The position numbers and the translations under genes were made by a program. Under the pieces are notes generated by a model. That model did not search any database, was not told the origin of the DNA, and was given only the letters and a program-made list of their open reading frames with translations. From the NCBI GenBank assembly GCA_949294195.1, contig CASFGK010000016.1, positions 1 to 64,000 on the forward strand: 64,000 nucleotides of DNA, written 5' to 3'. Position 1 is the first letter of the stretch. Each line of letters opens with the position of its first letter. Source of the stretch: an uncultured Bacteroidales bacterium. Its GTDB lineage: Bacteria; Bacteroidota; Bacteroidia; Bacteroidales; UBA932. Shown here piece after piece: positions 25,824 to 34,604 of this stretch.

Positions 25824-26993
25824 ATGGCAGGGAAAAGAGATTACTACGAGGTGCTGGGCGTGAACAGAAACGCCACCCTCGATGAAATAAAGAAGGCCTA
25901 CAGACAGCTGGCCATAAAATACCATCCGGACAAGAATCCCGGAAACAAGGAGGCCGAAGAAAAGTTCAAGGAAGCGGCCGAGGCCTATTCCGTATTGAGC
26001 GACAAAGACAAGAGAGCCAAATACGACCAGTTCGGACATGCAGGGCTCGGAGGCCAGCCGGGACCGGACTTCAGCGGAGGATTCGGAGACCTGAACGACA
26101 TCCTCAACAACCTTTTCGGAGGAGGATTCGGAGGGTTCAGCGGAGGGTTCGGCGGATTCGGAGGGTTCGGCGGAGGCCGCTCCCAGGGTCCTCAGCAGAA
26201 AGTTTACAGAGGCCGTGACATCCGTGTCAGGGTAAGAATGACGCTTGAAGAAATCGCAAAAGGAGCAGAAAAGGAAATCTCCGTAGAAAAGAACGTCCCT
26301 TGCCCGGACTGTAACGGGAAAGGGGCCAAAAACAGTTCTGACATCAAGACATGTCCTGCCTGCGGCGGCACAGGCCAGATAAAAAGAGTGGCCAACAGCA
26401 TCTTCGGGCAGACGATAAGCTACTCCACATGCCAGCAGTGCGGTGGTGAAGGCAAAGTCATCACCAACCCGTGCCACACATGCAACGGTACCGGACTTGT
26501 CCGCAAGAAGAGTACTGTCAAAGTCAAGATCCCGGCAGGAGTAGAAAACGGCATGCAGCTGACTATCAGGGGAGAAGGACACTGCGCCAAGAACAACGGC
26601 GTAAACGGAGACCTTCTCGTCCTCATCGAGGAAACAGAGCATCCGAACCTCAAGAGAGACGGAAACAACCTCCACTATACAAAGGTGATATCCATTATGG
26701 ATGCTATCCTGGGGGCCGAGACAGAAATTCCGTGCCTTGACGGTCCGTACAGGATCAAGATAGAACCGGGGACACAGTCCGGCACGGTAGTAAGGCTCAG
26801 AGGCAAAGGACTTCCTTCCGTCAACAGCTACGGCACGGGTGATTTATATGTAAAGCTTATAGTAATGATACCTAAGAAGCTGACCAAAAACGAGAAAGAC
26901 CTCTTTGAAAGCATCAGGAACAATCCTTCGTTCACGGCTGCACCAAGCAAGGAGGACAAGAGCTTCTTCGACAGGCTGAGAGATATGTTTTAA
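25824..26993 (+). CDS. dnaJ: Chaperone DnaJ
   Basis: DnaJ stimulates DnaK ATPase and hands it substrates. The 389-residue protein has a J domain (5-70, with the HPD motif in KYHPDKNPG), a Gly/Phe-rich region (about 75-115) and a zinc-finger domain. The four Cys repeats are [24 protein letters not shown] and CHTCNGTG, followed by the C-terminal substrate-binding domain. It is translated directly after grpE with a GGAGG-like sequence (aaaggaggcag) before its ATG, a strong Shine-Dalgarno for this phylum. The gene is full length. Confidence 0.98.
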   Translation: MAGKRDYYEVLGVNRNATLDEIKKAYRQLAIKYHPDKNPGNKEAEEKFKEAAEAYSVLSDKDKRAKYDQFGHAGLGGQPGPDFSGGFGDLNDILNNLFGGGFGGFSGGFGGFGGFGGGRSQGPQQKVYRGRDIRVRVRMTLEEIAKGAEKEISVEKNVPCPDCNGKGAKNSSDIKTCPACGGTGQIKRVANSIFGQTISYSTCQQCGGEGKVITNPCHTCNGTGLVRKKSTVKVKIPAGVENGMQLTIRGEGHCAKNNGVNGDLLVLIEETEHPNLKRDGNNLHYTKVISIMDAILGAETEIPCLDGPYRIKIEPGTQSGTVVRLRGKGLPSVNSYGTGDLYVKLIVMIPKKLTKNEKDLFESIRNNPSFTAAPSKEDKSFFDRLRDMF

Positions 26994-27008
26994 ATTTATT
27001 GAAAATAA

Positions 27009-27039
27009 TTTGCAGATATAAATTTAATTAGTACCTTTG
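27009..27039 (+). promoter_or_regulatory. Promoter of rplS (exact Bacteroidetes consensus)
   Basis: TTTG at 27009-27012 and TACCTTTG at 27032-27039 are separated by 19 nt, an exact fit. The start would be near 27046, leaving a leader of about 70 nt. That leader can pair GCAAC (27056-27060) with GTTGC (27091-27095), which could be an autoregulatory structure, unproven. Confidence 0.8.
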
Positions 27040-27114
27040 CAGTCCCAAAATAAAAGCAACCTCTTGCGTCGGGTATTGAATATGCGTAACGTTGCCACTT
27101 AAAACAGTTTAGAC

Positions 27115-27492
27115 ATGGATTTGATTAAAGTTGTTAATGACGCTTTCGCAAACGAGAAAGCCTCAGGATATCCAAAGTTCAAGGCAGGTGATACTATCAC
27201 TGTGACTTACAGGATCAAAGAGGGAGACAAGGAAAGACTCCAGAAATTCAGAGGCGTAGTGATCCAGCTCAGAGGTGCAACTCCTGCTACCAAGACTTTC
27301 ACTATCCGCAAGATTTCAAACGGAGTAGGCGTAGAAAGGATTTTCCCGTTCTCTTCACCGTTCATCGATTCTATCGAGCTGAACAAAGTAGGTAAGGTAC
27401 GTAGGGCAAGGATCTTCTATCTGAGAAACCTCTCCGGTAAGAAAGCAAGAATCAAAGAGAAGAAGATGAACCTCGTAAAAGAGGAAGCATAA
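27115..27492 (+). CDS. rplS: Ribosomal protein bL19
   Basis: This 125-residue 50S protein lies at the 30S-50S interface. Recognisable parts are FKAGDTITVTYRIKEGDKERLQ, FRGVVIQLRG, FTIRKISNGVGVERIFPFSSPFIDSIEL and VGKVRRARIFYLRNLSGKKARI. The length is normal for Bacteroidota, with a short C-terminal basic tail. The gene has its own consensus promoter and is followed by a hairpin without a T tract, then by tRNA-Arg, so the tRNA may be cut from the same transcript. Confidence 0.98.
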   Translation: MDLIKVVNDAFANEKASGYPKFKAGDTITVTYRIKEGDKERLQKFRGVVIQLRGATPATKTFTIRKISNGVGVERIFPFSSPFIDSIELNKVGKVRRARIFYLRNLSGKKARIKEKKMNLVKEEA

Positions 27493-27526
27493 ATAAAATA
27501 TCAGACCATTTCAGGTCTGAATACCC

Positions 27527-27600
27527 GGCCCCTTAGCTCAACTGAATAGAGCATTTGACTACGGATCAAAAGGTTACAGGTTTGAATCCTGTAGGGGTCA
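27527..27600 (+). tRNA. tRNA-Arg (anticodon ACG)
   Basis: The acceptor stem GGCCCCT pairs with AGGGGTC (one G-U pair), and the discriminator is A at 27600. The D arm contains TTAGCTCAactGAATAGAGC. The anticodon loop is CTACGGA, giving ACG, which reads CGU/CGC/CGA after inosine modification. The T arm is ACAGG-TTTGAAT-CCTGT. CCA is not encoded. It lies 34 nt after the rplS stop. Confidence 0.95.
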
Positions 27601-27605
27601 CACAT

Positions 27606-27648
27606 AAAAAAGGTTAATTCAGTGTTTATCATTGGGTTAACCTTTTTT
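27606..27648. terminator. Terminator downstream of tRNA-Arg
   Basis: AAAAAAGGTTAA (27606-27617) is complementary to TTAACCTTTTTT (27637-27648). It forms a 12-bp stem with an A tract and a T tract, so it could work in both directions. It probably ends the rplS-tRNA-Arg transcript. Confidence 0.8.
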
Positions 27649-27771
27649 CATATCAGAAAATTTCCGACTTTTTGCCGAACCTCAAGCGGCCGCTTCTGAA
27701 GCGGTACATTTGAAAACGCGGCAAGGGGTACATTCAATGTGATATAGTCAGGACAGACAGCAAAGTATCTG

Positions 27772-28677
27772 ATGATGTCTTATTTTGAAGATGAAATAAC
27801 AGCCCTGCTGGACAGATGCGGGCTCGGCTACACCGTTGACAGCCGGATTTCGTGCCGGATACTGTCGGTCGGTGTGCCCCATGCAGGAAGCGGCACCATA
27901 GGAACTGTAAAAATCATACTCATCCCTCTCGTTGCCGCCAGCCCGGACCAGGCACGGAAACAGAGCCTGGCAATCCGTCCGCTTGCCGGATGCAGGGACA
28001 CTCTCTCCATTACCGAAGACAGGTGGATGAAGTCAAGGGGGATGATGCGCCGGCGCCTTCTGGCCCATTTGGGGATATTCCGGTCAGTCTATGCACGGGA
28101 TTGCGAAGTGCGGAAAATCAACAGAACCGAAGCCGACAGCTTTCTGGAGCGGACTCACAGCTACGGAGGGGCGAAATGCCGGTATTGCTACGGTATTTTC
28201 CTCAAAAGGGAAAGAGTGAAGACAGAGGACAGACATGGAGTGAAGGAGGAAACCGGCATTGGAGCGGGACTTGCGTCCGGGACAATGATAGCGGCTGCGG
28301 AATTTTCCAATGCACGCCGCTGGATCAAAGACGGAAAGGAAATAAGGTCATACGAATGGATACGCTATGCCTCCCTGCCCGATGTCCGCATCAGCGGCGG
28401 GATGGGAAAAGTACTGAAAAGATTTGCGGAGGATGTCAGTCCGGATGACATCATGAGCTATGCAGACCTAGAATGGTCTGACGGACAGGCATATCAGAAA
28501 CTCGGATTCATCCATGACGGAGACAAGTCTCCGGTAACATTCGCCATATCTACTGTCACTTGGCAGCGGATACCGGTAAAAGAAACCCGGACTTCGGATG
28601 AAGCCCGGGCAAATGACTCTGAAGTATTTTATTTCCAGAATTTCGGCAGCCGGAAATACCGGCTCAGGCTATACTGA
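27772..28677 (+). CDS. Orphan protein with possible GNAT/Mom-like acyltransferase fold
   Basis: The 301-residue protein is not confidently recognised. The middle and C-terminal part (about 115-260) has a pattern seen in phage-type GNAT or Mom-like proteins. HSYGGAKCRYCYGIFLKRERV is followed by GTMIAAAEFSNARRW, SYEWIRYASLPDVRISGGMGKVLKRFAED and a YADLEWSDGQAYQKLGFIHDG ending. The N-terminal 110 residues are not assigned. It stands alone between the tRNA-Arg terminator and the convergent capsule epimerase, ending 3 nt from that gene's stop. A tRNA neighbour and a phage-like pattern suggest a remnant of an integrated element, which is inference. A 12-bp palindrome with a NotI site lies 77 nt upstream at 27684-27695. 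Confidence 0.5.
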   Translation: MMSYFEDEITALLDRCGLGYTVDSRISCRILSVGVPHAGSGTIGTVKIILIPLVAASPDQARKQSLAIRPLAGCRDTLSITEDRWMKSRGMMRRRLLAHLGIFRSVYARDCEVRKINRTEADSFLERTHSYGGAKCRYCYGIFLKRERVKTEDRHGVKEETGIGAGLASGTMIAAAEFSNARRWIKDGKEIRSYEWIRYASLPDVRISGGMGKVLKRFAEDVSPDDIMSYADLEWSDGQAYQKLGFIHDGDKSPVTFAISTVTWQRIPVKETRTSDEARANDSEVFYFQNFGSRKYRLRLY

Positions 28678-28680
28678 CCG

Positions 28681-29760
28681 CTACCTGCCCGATGTCCCGT
28701 AATATCCGGCATACCACTCGGCAAAGGCTCTCAGGCCTTCACGCAACGGAGTGGACGGCTTGAATCCGAAATCCTCTTCCAAAGGTGTCGTATCCGCGTA
28801 TGTAACAGGCACATCGCCAGGCTGCATAGGGACCAGCTCCTTATGGGCCTCGAAGTCATAGTCGGCCGGAAGGACTTTTGCCGCCACCAGCTCTTCCTGA
28901 AGTATGGTCACGAAATCAAGCAGGTTTTCCGGGCTGTTGTTCCCGATATTGTAGACCTTGTACGGCGGCAGAGGCAGGCCGTCCTCACCGGTCCTGCGCT
29001 CCGGTGCGTGCTGCATCACTCTGACGACTCCCTCTACTATATCGTCGATGTATGTGAAGTCTCGCCTGCAGTTTCCGTAGTTGAATATCTGTATCTTCTT
29101 CCCTGCCCTGAGCTTGTCCGTAAAGCCGAAATATGCCATGTCCGGCCGTCCGGCAGGGCCGTAGACAGTAAAGAAACGAAGTCCTGTGCTCGGAATGTCG
29201 TACAGCTTGGCATAGGCATGGGCCATCAGCTCGTTGCTTTTCTTGGTGGCGGCGTACAGGCTGACCGGATTGTCCACCTTGTCATCAGTACTGTAAGGGA
29301 CCTTCTTGTTGCTCCCGTATACGCTTGACGAACTGGCATATACCAGATGTAGGACCCCCTGCCTTCCGTCATCATAGGAATGCCGGCATGCTTCCAGGAT
29401 GTTGTAGAATCCTATCAGGTTGCTTTCGATGTAGGCGTCAGGGTTGGTGATGCTGTACCTCACACCGGCCTGGGCGGCAAGATTCACCACCACATCCGGC
29501 ACGTATTCCGCGAAGACCCGGTCTACAAGCTGCCTGTCGGCAATGCTTCCCCTAATGAAACTGAACCGGTGGCAGGAAATAAGCTCCCGGAGCCTCTCTT
29601 CCTTGATTCCGACATCATAGTAGTCGTTCATGTTGTCGATTCCCACTACCTTGACATCGCAGTCCGCCAGCAGCCTCCGGCAAAGGCCGCTGCCTATGAA
29701 TCCCGCAGCTCCAGTAACCAGTACCGTCCTGCCGCTCAAATCAATATTTTTCCGTAACAT
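28681..29760 (-). CDS. NAD-dependent epimerase, probable UDP-glucuronate 4-epimerase
   Basis: This 359-residue extended short-chain dehydrogenase has the NAD-binding GAAGFIGSGLCRRLL, the catalytic YASSSSVYGSNKKVPY and the YAATKKSNE (Tyr-x3-Lys) motif. The sequence with RFFTVYGPAGRPDMAYF and DDKVDNPVSLYAATKKSNELMAH is typical of UDP-glucuronate epimerases (CapI-like), supplying UDP-galacturonate for a polysaccharide. It is the last gene of the minus-strand capsule locus, 87 nt after rhaM. A related 4-epimerase such as UDP-glucose epimerase is possible. Confidence 0.85.
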   Translation of the reverse strand: MLRKNIDLSGRTVLVTGAAGFIGSGLCRRLLADCDVKVVGIDNMNDYYDVGIKEERLRELISCHRFSFIRGSIADRQLVDRVFAEYVPDVVVNLAAQAGVRYSITNPDAYIESNLIGFYNILEACRHSYDDGRQGVLHLVYASSSSVYGSNKKVPYSTDDKVDNPVSLYAATKKSNELMAHAYAKLYDIPSTGLRFFTVYGPAGRPDMAYFGFTDKLRAGKKIQIFNYGNCRRDFTYIDDIVEGVVRVMQHAPERRTGEDGLPLPPYKVYNIGNNSPENLLDFVTILQEELVAAKVLPADYDFEAHKELVPMQPGDVPVTYADTTPLEEDFGFKPSTPLREGLRAFAEWYAGYYGTSGR

Positions 29761-29847
29761 GACTATATGGAATTTCCAAACTTAAAACATGGCAAGATCT
29801 CCAGCCTTTACCGTGCGGTAAAGTTAATACTTGTCAGGATATCTCCA

Positions 29848-30177
29848 CTACATTTTGAATATCCTCTCCATCAGGCGCCATTTCTCGCTCGGGGATGCAT
29901 GAGGGTCAGCGACCTGGTACTTCGACATGTACTCCTCCCACTCCATCTGCCTCGGCTGTTCCCCGAGCCTGCCGTAGTCCCGCTCCCAGTCGAAGTCATC
30001 CTCCGTCTCGACTATCATGAACAAAAGGTTGTCCTTCAGATAGATCTCCATATCAAGTATCCCGACCGCCCGGAACCCTTCCCGGATTTCCGGCCACACA
30101 TGGTTATGCTCCTCTGCATACGCCCTGATCAACTCCGGATCATTCTTCAATGTAAGAGTCTGGCAATATCTTTTCAT
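29848..30177 (-). CDS. L-rhamnose mutarotase-like protein (DUF718)
   Basis: The 109-residue alpha-beta dimeric barrel protein interconverts sugar anomers. Typical parts are MKRYCQTLTLKNDPELIRAYAEEHNHVWPEI with the active-site His-Trp-Pro region, LKDNLLFMIVETEDDFDWERD, and the final region with WRLMERIFKM. In Bacteroidales these proteins can act on L-rhamnose or L-fucose. Position at the tail of a capsule locus is unusual, because mutarotases usually serve catabolism. It might also serve the fucosidase PUL. I cannot decide the substrate. Confidence 0.8.
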   Translation of the reverse strand: MKRYCQTLTLKNDPELIRAYAEEHNHVWPEIREGFRAVGILDMEIYLKDNLLFMIVETEDDFDWERDYGRLGEQPRQMEWEEYMSKYQVADPHASPSEKWRLMERIFKM

Positions 30178-30287
30178 GACATTTTTTCAACTTTCTAATA
30201 TTTGCCCCACCGATATCCTGTTGTATCCTCTCTGTCCCACATCAGTCCGTGCATCCTGGCATGTTACTTCCGTGATCAGTACAGGGT

Positions 30288-31094
30288 TCATGATTTTGGA
30301 ATAAAATAATTCCCCATTACGATGGTTGAAATTTTAAAACGCACAATTTCAAATATCTTTTCCATATACCTCAGACCCTCAAAAAGGACATTGGAATATA
30401 TTCCATTTTTCTTATACGCTTTCATATGGTCTGCCAAAATTTGTCTGTGACTGTCCAGTCCCTGTGTGGATACTCCTCCAATACGCATAGTAACACAGTC
30501 CAATGGAATATATTTTATATTGATCCTGCCTATAAAAACAAGCCTGAGAAGGTTTTCAAAATCAGCCCCTATTTTAAATGAAGTATCAAAAGTTCCGTAT
30601 TTTTCATATACTGACCTCCTACAGTAAAATGAAGGATGAGCAGGCATCCACCCCAATCTCATTTTCCATCTTTTAAAACTTTTAGAAGAATAATAACGCA
30701 CGACTTTTGTCAGATCTTCACTATCTACAAAATGCACATCTCCATATACTGCATCTGAACCAGTCTCCTCAAAAGCCGCAACCAGCTTTTCCAAGACGCC
30801 ATCAGAAGTGTAGAAGTCGTCACTGTTCAATATTCCGACGATATCCCCGGTCGCCATTGCTATACCCTTATTCATGGCGTCATATATACCATGATCCGGC
30901 TCGCTTATCCACCGCAACTTTCCGTTGTATCTTGGTTCATACTCCTTTATAACCTCCAATGTATTATCCTTGGAGCCTCCGTCAATTATGAGATGCTCAT
31001 AGTCGCCATATGTTTGCCGGAGTACACTTTCAATAGTGTCTCCCAATGTTTTGCCGCTATTGTAGGCAGCTGTAATAATGGATATTTTAAGCAT
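30288..31094 (-). CDS. Glycosyltransferase family 2
   Basis: The 268-residue GT-A enzyme begins KISIITAAYNSGKTLGDTIES and shows HLIIDGGSKDNT. The metal-binding acidic motif is in GILNSDDFYTSDG, and a PAHPSFYCRRSVYEKYG acceptor region follows. It adds one sugar to the lipid-linked repeat unit at the inner face of the membrane. It is the most downstream glycosyltransferase of the locus and already part of the AT-rich segment. Donor and acceptor are unknown. Confidence 0.88.
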   Translation of the reverse strand: MLKISIITAAYNSGKTLGDTIESVLRQTYGDYEHLIIDGGSKDNTLEVIKEYEPRYNGKLRWISEPDHGIYDAMNKGIAMATGDIVGILNSDDFYTSDGVLEKLVAAFEETGSDAVYGDVHFVDSEDLTKVVRYYSSKSFKRWKMRLGWMPAHPSFYCRRSVYEKYGTFDTSFKIGADFENLLRLVFIGRINIKYIPLDCVTMRIGGVSTQGLDSHRQILADHMKAYKKNGIYSNVLFEGLRYMEKIFEIVRFKISTIVMGNYFIPKS

Positions 31095-31103
31095 AGCAAA
31101 AAA

Positions 31104-32189
31104 TTACAATAAAGACCTGTATACCTCTATTGTCTTTGAATATGTATTATCCCAAGAAAATAATTTGGAATTGGCCAAGCCCTTTTCTATTTCTTTTTCC
31201 CTGAGGGACACATTATTCATTAAATTTCTCACCGCATCTGCAACTGGATTTACTCCTATTCCCCTCAGTAACAGATCTGATTCCCCCATAACTTCAGGTA
31301 TAGAAGAAACGGCAAAGGCAATTACAGGGCAACAAGCTCTCTGTGCCTCAAGGACAGGAATACCAAACCCCTCATATAACGTTGGATATAATAAAGCCAG
31401 AGCTCTGTTATATAGCTCATTCAATCTTTCTGTAGATAAATTATATAAATGGATAAAATTCGATTTTCCCAAATTTTCATCAAGTTTTGACAATTCTTTC
31501 CCATTTAATTGTTCTCCCCCCGCTATTATCAAAGGTAATTTGGTACTCCGACAAACTTCAATTGCCAAATCAAGATTTTTATATTTAGCATAATGTCCTC
31601 CCACATACAATATAAACCCGCCATCATCAAATGGCAAGGACATCCCATATTCATTTTTTTCAATCCTTCGGAAAACCGGGTTTACCCCATTATGTATTAC
31701 ATGTATTTTATTCCTATCAATTTTCGGATAAAACTTCATCAGATCATTCCGTGTACTCTCAGATATGCAAATGACAGCATCAGATTTGTTAATTGCCTTT
31801 CCTTTCTGATACGAATGGACTTTCTGCTTAATCCCTTTGACAAAATACTCATAGTTAAAATCATGTACAGTTGTCACATTTTTTGCATTGTGATTATTGT
31901 CTATTCGGTAATATGAAGAATGAAAAATATATGGACTATCAAATTGTTTTCCCCTCACATTTAAATATCTTTTATACTTAAGGTTCGTCGCAGCCATTTC
32001 GGAAACAAGCTCTCGTGGAATATTTATCTCCTTTCTGAATATATTGTTTCTTGCACCTTCATATTCTATAAAACGACAGTTAAACTCATGGCTTTTCAAC
32101 AACCTGGAAATATGCTCTTGCCAGACAACTGAAATTCCCCCGCTCCGTTGCAATGAGAAGATTATATTATCTAATAATAAATTATGCAT
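31104..32189 (-). CDS. Glycosyltransferase family 4 (GT-B)
   Basis: The 361-residue protein has GGISVVWQEHISRLL for the N-terminal fold, VTTVHDFNYEYF, INKSDAVICISESTRNDL and HVIHNGVNPVF. The C-terminal donor site shows GFILYVGGHYAKYKNLDLAI and LLYPTLYEGFGIPVLEAQ with the E-x7-E motif. It is a retaining enzyme of the GT4 type with mannosyl- or similar transferase relatives. Spacing to the next gene is 12 nt. The specific donor is not predictable. Confidence 0.88.
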   Translation of the reverse strand: MHNLLLDNIIFSLQRSGGISVVWQEHISRLLKSHEFNCRFIEYEGARNNIFRKEINIPRELVSEMAATNLKYKRYLNVRGKQFDSPYIFHSSYYRIDNNHNAKNVTTVHDFNYEYFVKGIKQKVHSYQKGKAINKSDAVICISESTRNDLMKFYPKIDRNKIHVIHNGVNPVFRRIEKNEYGMSLPFDDGGFILYVGGHYAKYKNLDLAIEVCRSTKLPLIIAGGEQLNGKELSKLDENLGKSNFIHLYNLSTERLNELYNRALALLYPTLYEGFGIPVLEAQRACCPVIAFAVSSIPEVMGESDLLLRGIGVNPVADAVRNLMNNVSLREKEIEKGLANSKLFSWDNTYSKTIEVYRSLL

Positions 32190-32201
32190 GTTATAATAAT
32201 G

Positions 32202-33263
32202 TTATTCAATAAAGAGTCTATCCCATGATTTTTTTATATTACACGCGGAATATTCTTTGGCTTTATTATATGCTCTTTCTCCAAATAATTTCAGGAGCTG
32301 ATGATCTTCAATTAATAATTCTAACTTATTATAAAACTCATTCGAGTCATCGACTAAGAATCCATCACTTCCGTTTATTATCAATTCATTTGTCCCTTCA
32401 CATCTATAAGCGACTGTAGGCACTCCACATGCTTTTGCTTCTAATATGGCCATCGGCAGCGCCTCTGTATATGATGTCATAAGTAAAATAGAAGATTTAT
32501 TGAGCTTACCTTGAATATCTTTAGTTGAACCTTTAAAATGGACATTATCTAAAAGATTTTCCCGATAAAAAATATTATATAATTCATCTTTTAACGGTCC
32601 GTCTCCATATATCTCAATATTCCATAATGGGTGTCTCTCCCTTAACTTATGTGCGATTGGAACAAGTCTTTCATATCCTTTTTCTTTACTTAGCCTGCCA
32701 ATCATTATTATTCTTTTACAATCTAACAATGCTGGTTTTAATTGAAAGAATGATAATGCATTAGGGATAATGCATATTTTTTTATTCAACCTAGCATATT
32801 TTTGTTTCGCAGTTTTAGACAACACAATAATACCATCTAAAAACGGGTAAATACACTTCATTATGATTTTACTACTATATGGAATAGTATCATAATTTAT
32901 ATGTTCACACCCATATAATTTAATTTTTTTTATTCTTATAAATGGTAATAAAACATTTATATTATGTCCATAACCAAGAATAATATCCGGGGATATCATT
33001 TTAATTATGGGAATCAAATTCTTTAGCGCAATAATATACCAGACAATTTTATTTAAAAAATTCTGCTGTAAATCATGCAATCCTAAATGATAAATTATAA
33101 CATTTCCAAAATCAAATGCAGGTTTCTCATCCGGATTACTGCTTAAACTTATAATATTAATTTTATATCTTTCATCTGATGACAAGATATGTATCAAATT
33201 GCTAATTGCTCGTTCTGTTCCCCCGTTAGGAATTATACTATTACACAAGACTGTTATTTTCAT
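32202..33263 (-). CDS. Glycosyltransferase family 4 (GT-B)
   Basis: The 353-residue enzyme starts KITVLCNSIIPNGGTERAISNLI. It has IIMIGRLSKEKGYERLVPIAH and ILLMTSYTEALPMAILEAKACGVPTVAYRCEG, typical of GT4 donor-binding sites. It overlaps the 3' end of the Wzy gene by 23 nt in another frame, indicating translational coupling. The DNA is much richer in A and T than the flanking core genome. Confidence 0.88.
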   Translation of the reverse strand: MKITVLCNSIIPNGGTERAISNLIHILSSDERYKINIISLSSNPDEKPAFDFGNVIIYHLGLHDLQQNFLNKIVWYIIALKNLIPIIKMISPDIILGYGHNINVLLPFIRIKKIKLYGCEHINYDTIPYSSKIIMKCIYPFLDGIIVLSKTAKQKYARLNKKICIIPNALSFFQLKPALLDCKRIIMIGRLSKEKGYERLVPIAHKLRERHPLWNIEIYGDGPLKDELYNIFYRENLLDNVHFKGSTKDIQGKLNKSSILLMTSYTEALPMAILEAKACGVPTVAYRCEGTNELIINGSDGFLVDDSNEFYNKLELLIEDHQLLKLFGERAYNKAKEYSACNIKKSWDRLFIE

Positions 33264-34590
33264 GTTGCTTTACATTGAATGTTAATTTAGATATTAACCA
33301 AAATAAAAACACACACAACACAATTTCATTTACAGAGAAAAAATATTCTGATCGCACAATATAAACAGCTTGAGACATAAAAACTGCATAAACTATAATA
33401 AAGTAAATATTATTGTTCTGGACTTTCTTCTCCAGATATTTTATAACAACACCCAATATATACATAAAGCAGATAACACCCGCAACCCCAAAACCCAAAT
33501 ATAAATCAGCAATAATACTGGTTCCTAAACCAAGAGAAGAATCATCCCCTAATGTCTCTTTTGTCAAAAGAAGAGAAGAACTTGTTTCTGAAACATCTAA
33601 TTTAAATAAATTATGCATTAATGATGACAGAAACGGAATAACTCTAAAAACACAAGCCAACATACTTTTACCAAATGTTATTCCTTCTCTGTCCACATAA
33701 TCTACAGCAACAAATGTATTTCTATTATTGATAATCAAATCCATAAACATATCAATAAAGGCAAAAGCTTCAATATTCCCTCCGACTCGAAATATGCCAA
33801 TTACTGATAATGAAATAGCACCACCTAAAACAAGTAAAATAAATTTTATTTTACCTATAGGGTTAAAATAATAAGAATATAACCATATAACTACCAGAAA
33901 GATAGATAATACCCCGCTTCTGCTTCCTGTAGATAAAATCAATAGGCTTTGTAATAATATAAATACAATAAAAGGCTTATTAAATTGTTTAACACTTAAT
34001 AAATTGTTCTGATTTAGCTTATAAAATTGAGTTACTATTGTTAAAATCAATAACGGGGAATAGACCACTCCAATATATCTAACCACAGAAGAAACTTGAT
34101 TTCGTCCTTCTCCATCATACAATCCCCTGAGAGAAGATAAGGATCCTGAACATAAAAGGATGCCAAATACGACTACTGACAAATAAAAAAAAGAATGGAA
34201 TTTAATTTTCCTATAAGGGCTTTCTTTATACGGTATTCTATCAAATTTCTTTAACCTTCCCATAATATAAGAAGAAAAGCCAAGCACCGATAATGCAGTA
34301 GATCTAGTTATAACGTTTTCATTAAATCCAAATGAAAACATAGTAAAATATTGTGGATTGATAGGGTATAAAAATATCGGATAAATAAAAAAAGTAATAA
34401 AAAAAGAAAAAGTAAAAATAGTGTCAAAATCAAAATAATTGCTTTTTTTACTATACTTATAGTAAAGAATGACCATAAATATAAATAAAAGACAGCATAG
34501 AAAATTATACCCCCACACATATGTATGAGGAGCGCATATAAATAATATTACAGATAATAGAAAAGCCAACCTCATTAAAGAACGTAACAT
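33241..34590 (-). CDS. wzy: Wzy-like polysaccharide polymerase (O-antigen ligase/polymerase type)
   Basis: The 449-residue protein is almost entirely hydrophobic with about 11-13 predicted membrane helices. Examples are LAFLLSVILFICAPHTYVWG, FIIVYAVFMSQAVYIV and LCVFLFWLISKLTFNV. A longer hydrophilic loop lies around residues 320-370 (KLDVSETSSSLLLTKETLG), as in Wzy, which joins lipid-linked repeat units at the periplasmic face. No sequence motif is diagnostic, so the call rests on topology and on the locus having a flippase and glycosyltransferases but no other polymerase candidate. Confidence 0.75.
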   Translation of the reverse strand: MLRSLMRLAFLLSVILFICAPHTYVWGYNFLCCLLFIFMVILYYKYSKKSNYFDFDTIFTFSFFITFFIYPIFLYPINPQYFTMFSFGFNENVITRSTALSVLGFSSYIMGRLKKFDRIPYKESPYRKIKFHSFFYLSVVVFGILLCSGSLSSLRGLYDGEGRNQVSSVVRYIGVVYSPLLILTIVTQFYKLNQNNLLSVKQFNKPFIVFILLQSLLILSTGSRSGVLSIFLVVIWLYSYYFNPIGKIKFILLVLGGAISLSVIGIFRVGGNIEAFAFIDMFMDLIINNRNTFVAVDYVDREGITFGKSMLACVFRVIPFLSSLMHNLFKLDVSETSSSLLLTKETLGDDSSLGLGTSIIADLYLGFGVAGVICFMYILGVVIKYLEKKVQNNNIYFIIVYAVFMSQAVYIVRSEYFFSVNEIVLCVFLFWLISKLTFNVKQHENNSLV

Positions 34591-34604
34591 AAGTATCGAC
34601 TGAT

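Noticed and set aside
25220-26675. Long minus-strand ORFs opposite grpE and dnaJ
   Set aside because: They mirror the biased codons of conserved chaperone genes. The translated proteins are low-complexity and unlike any family.
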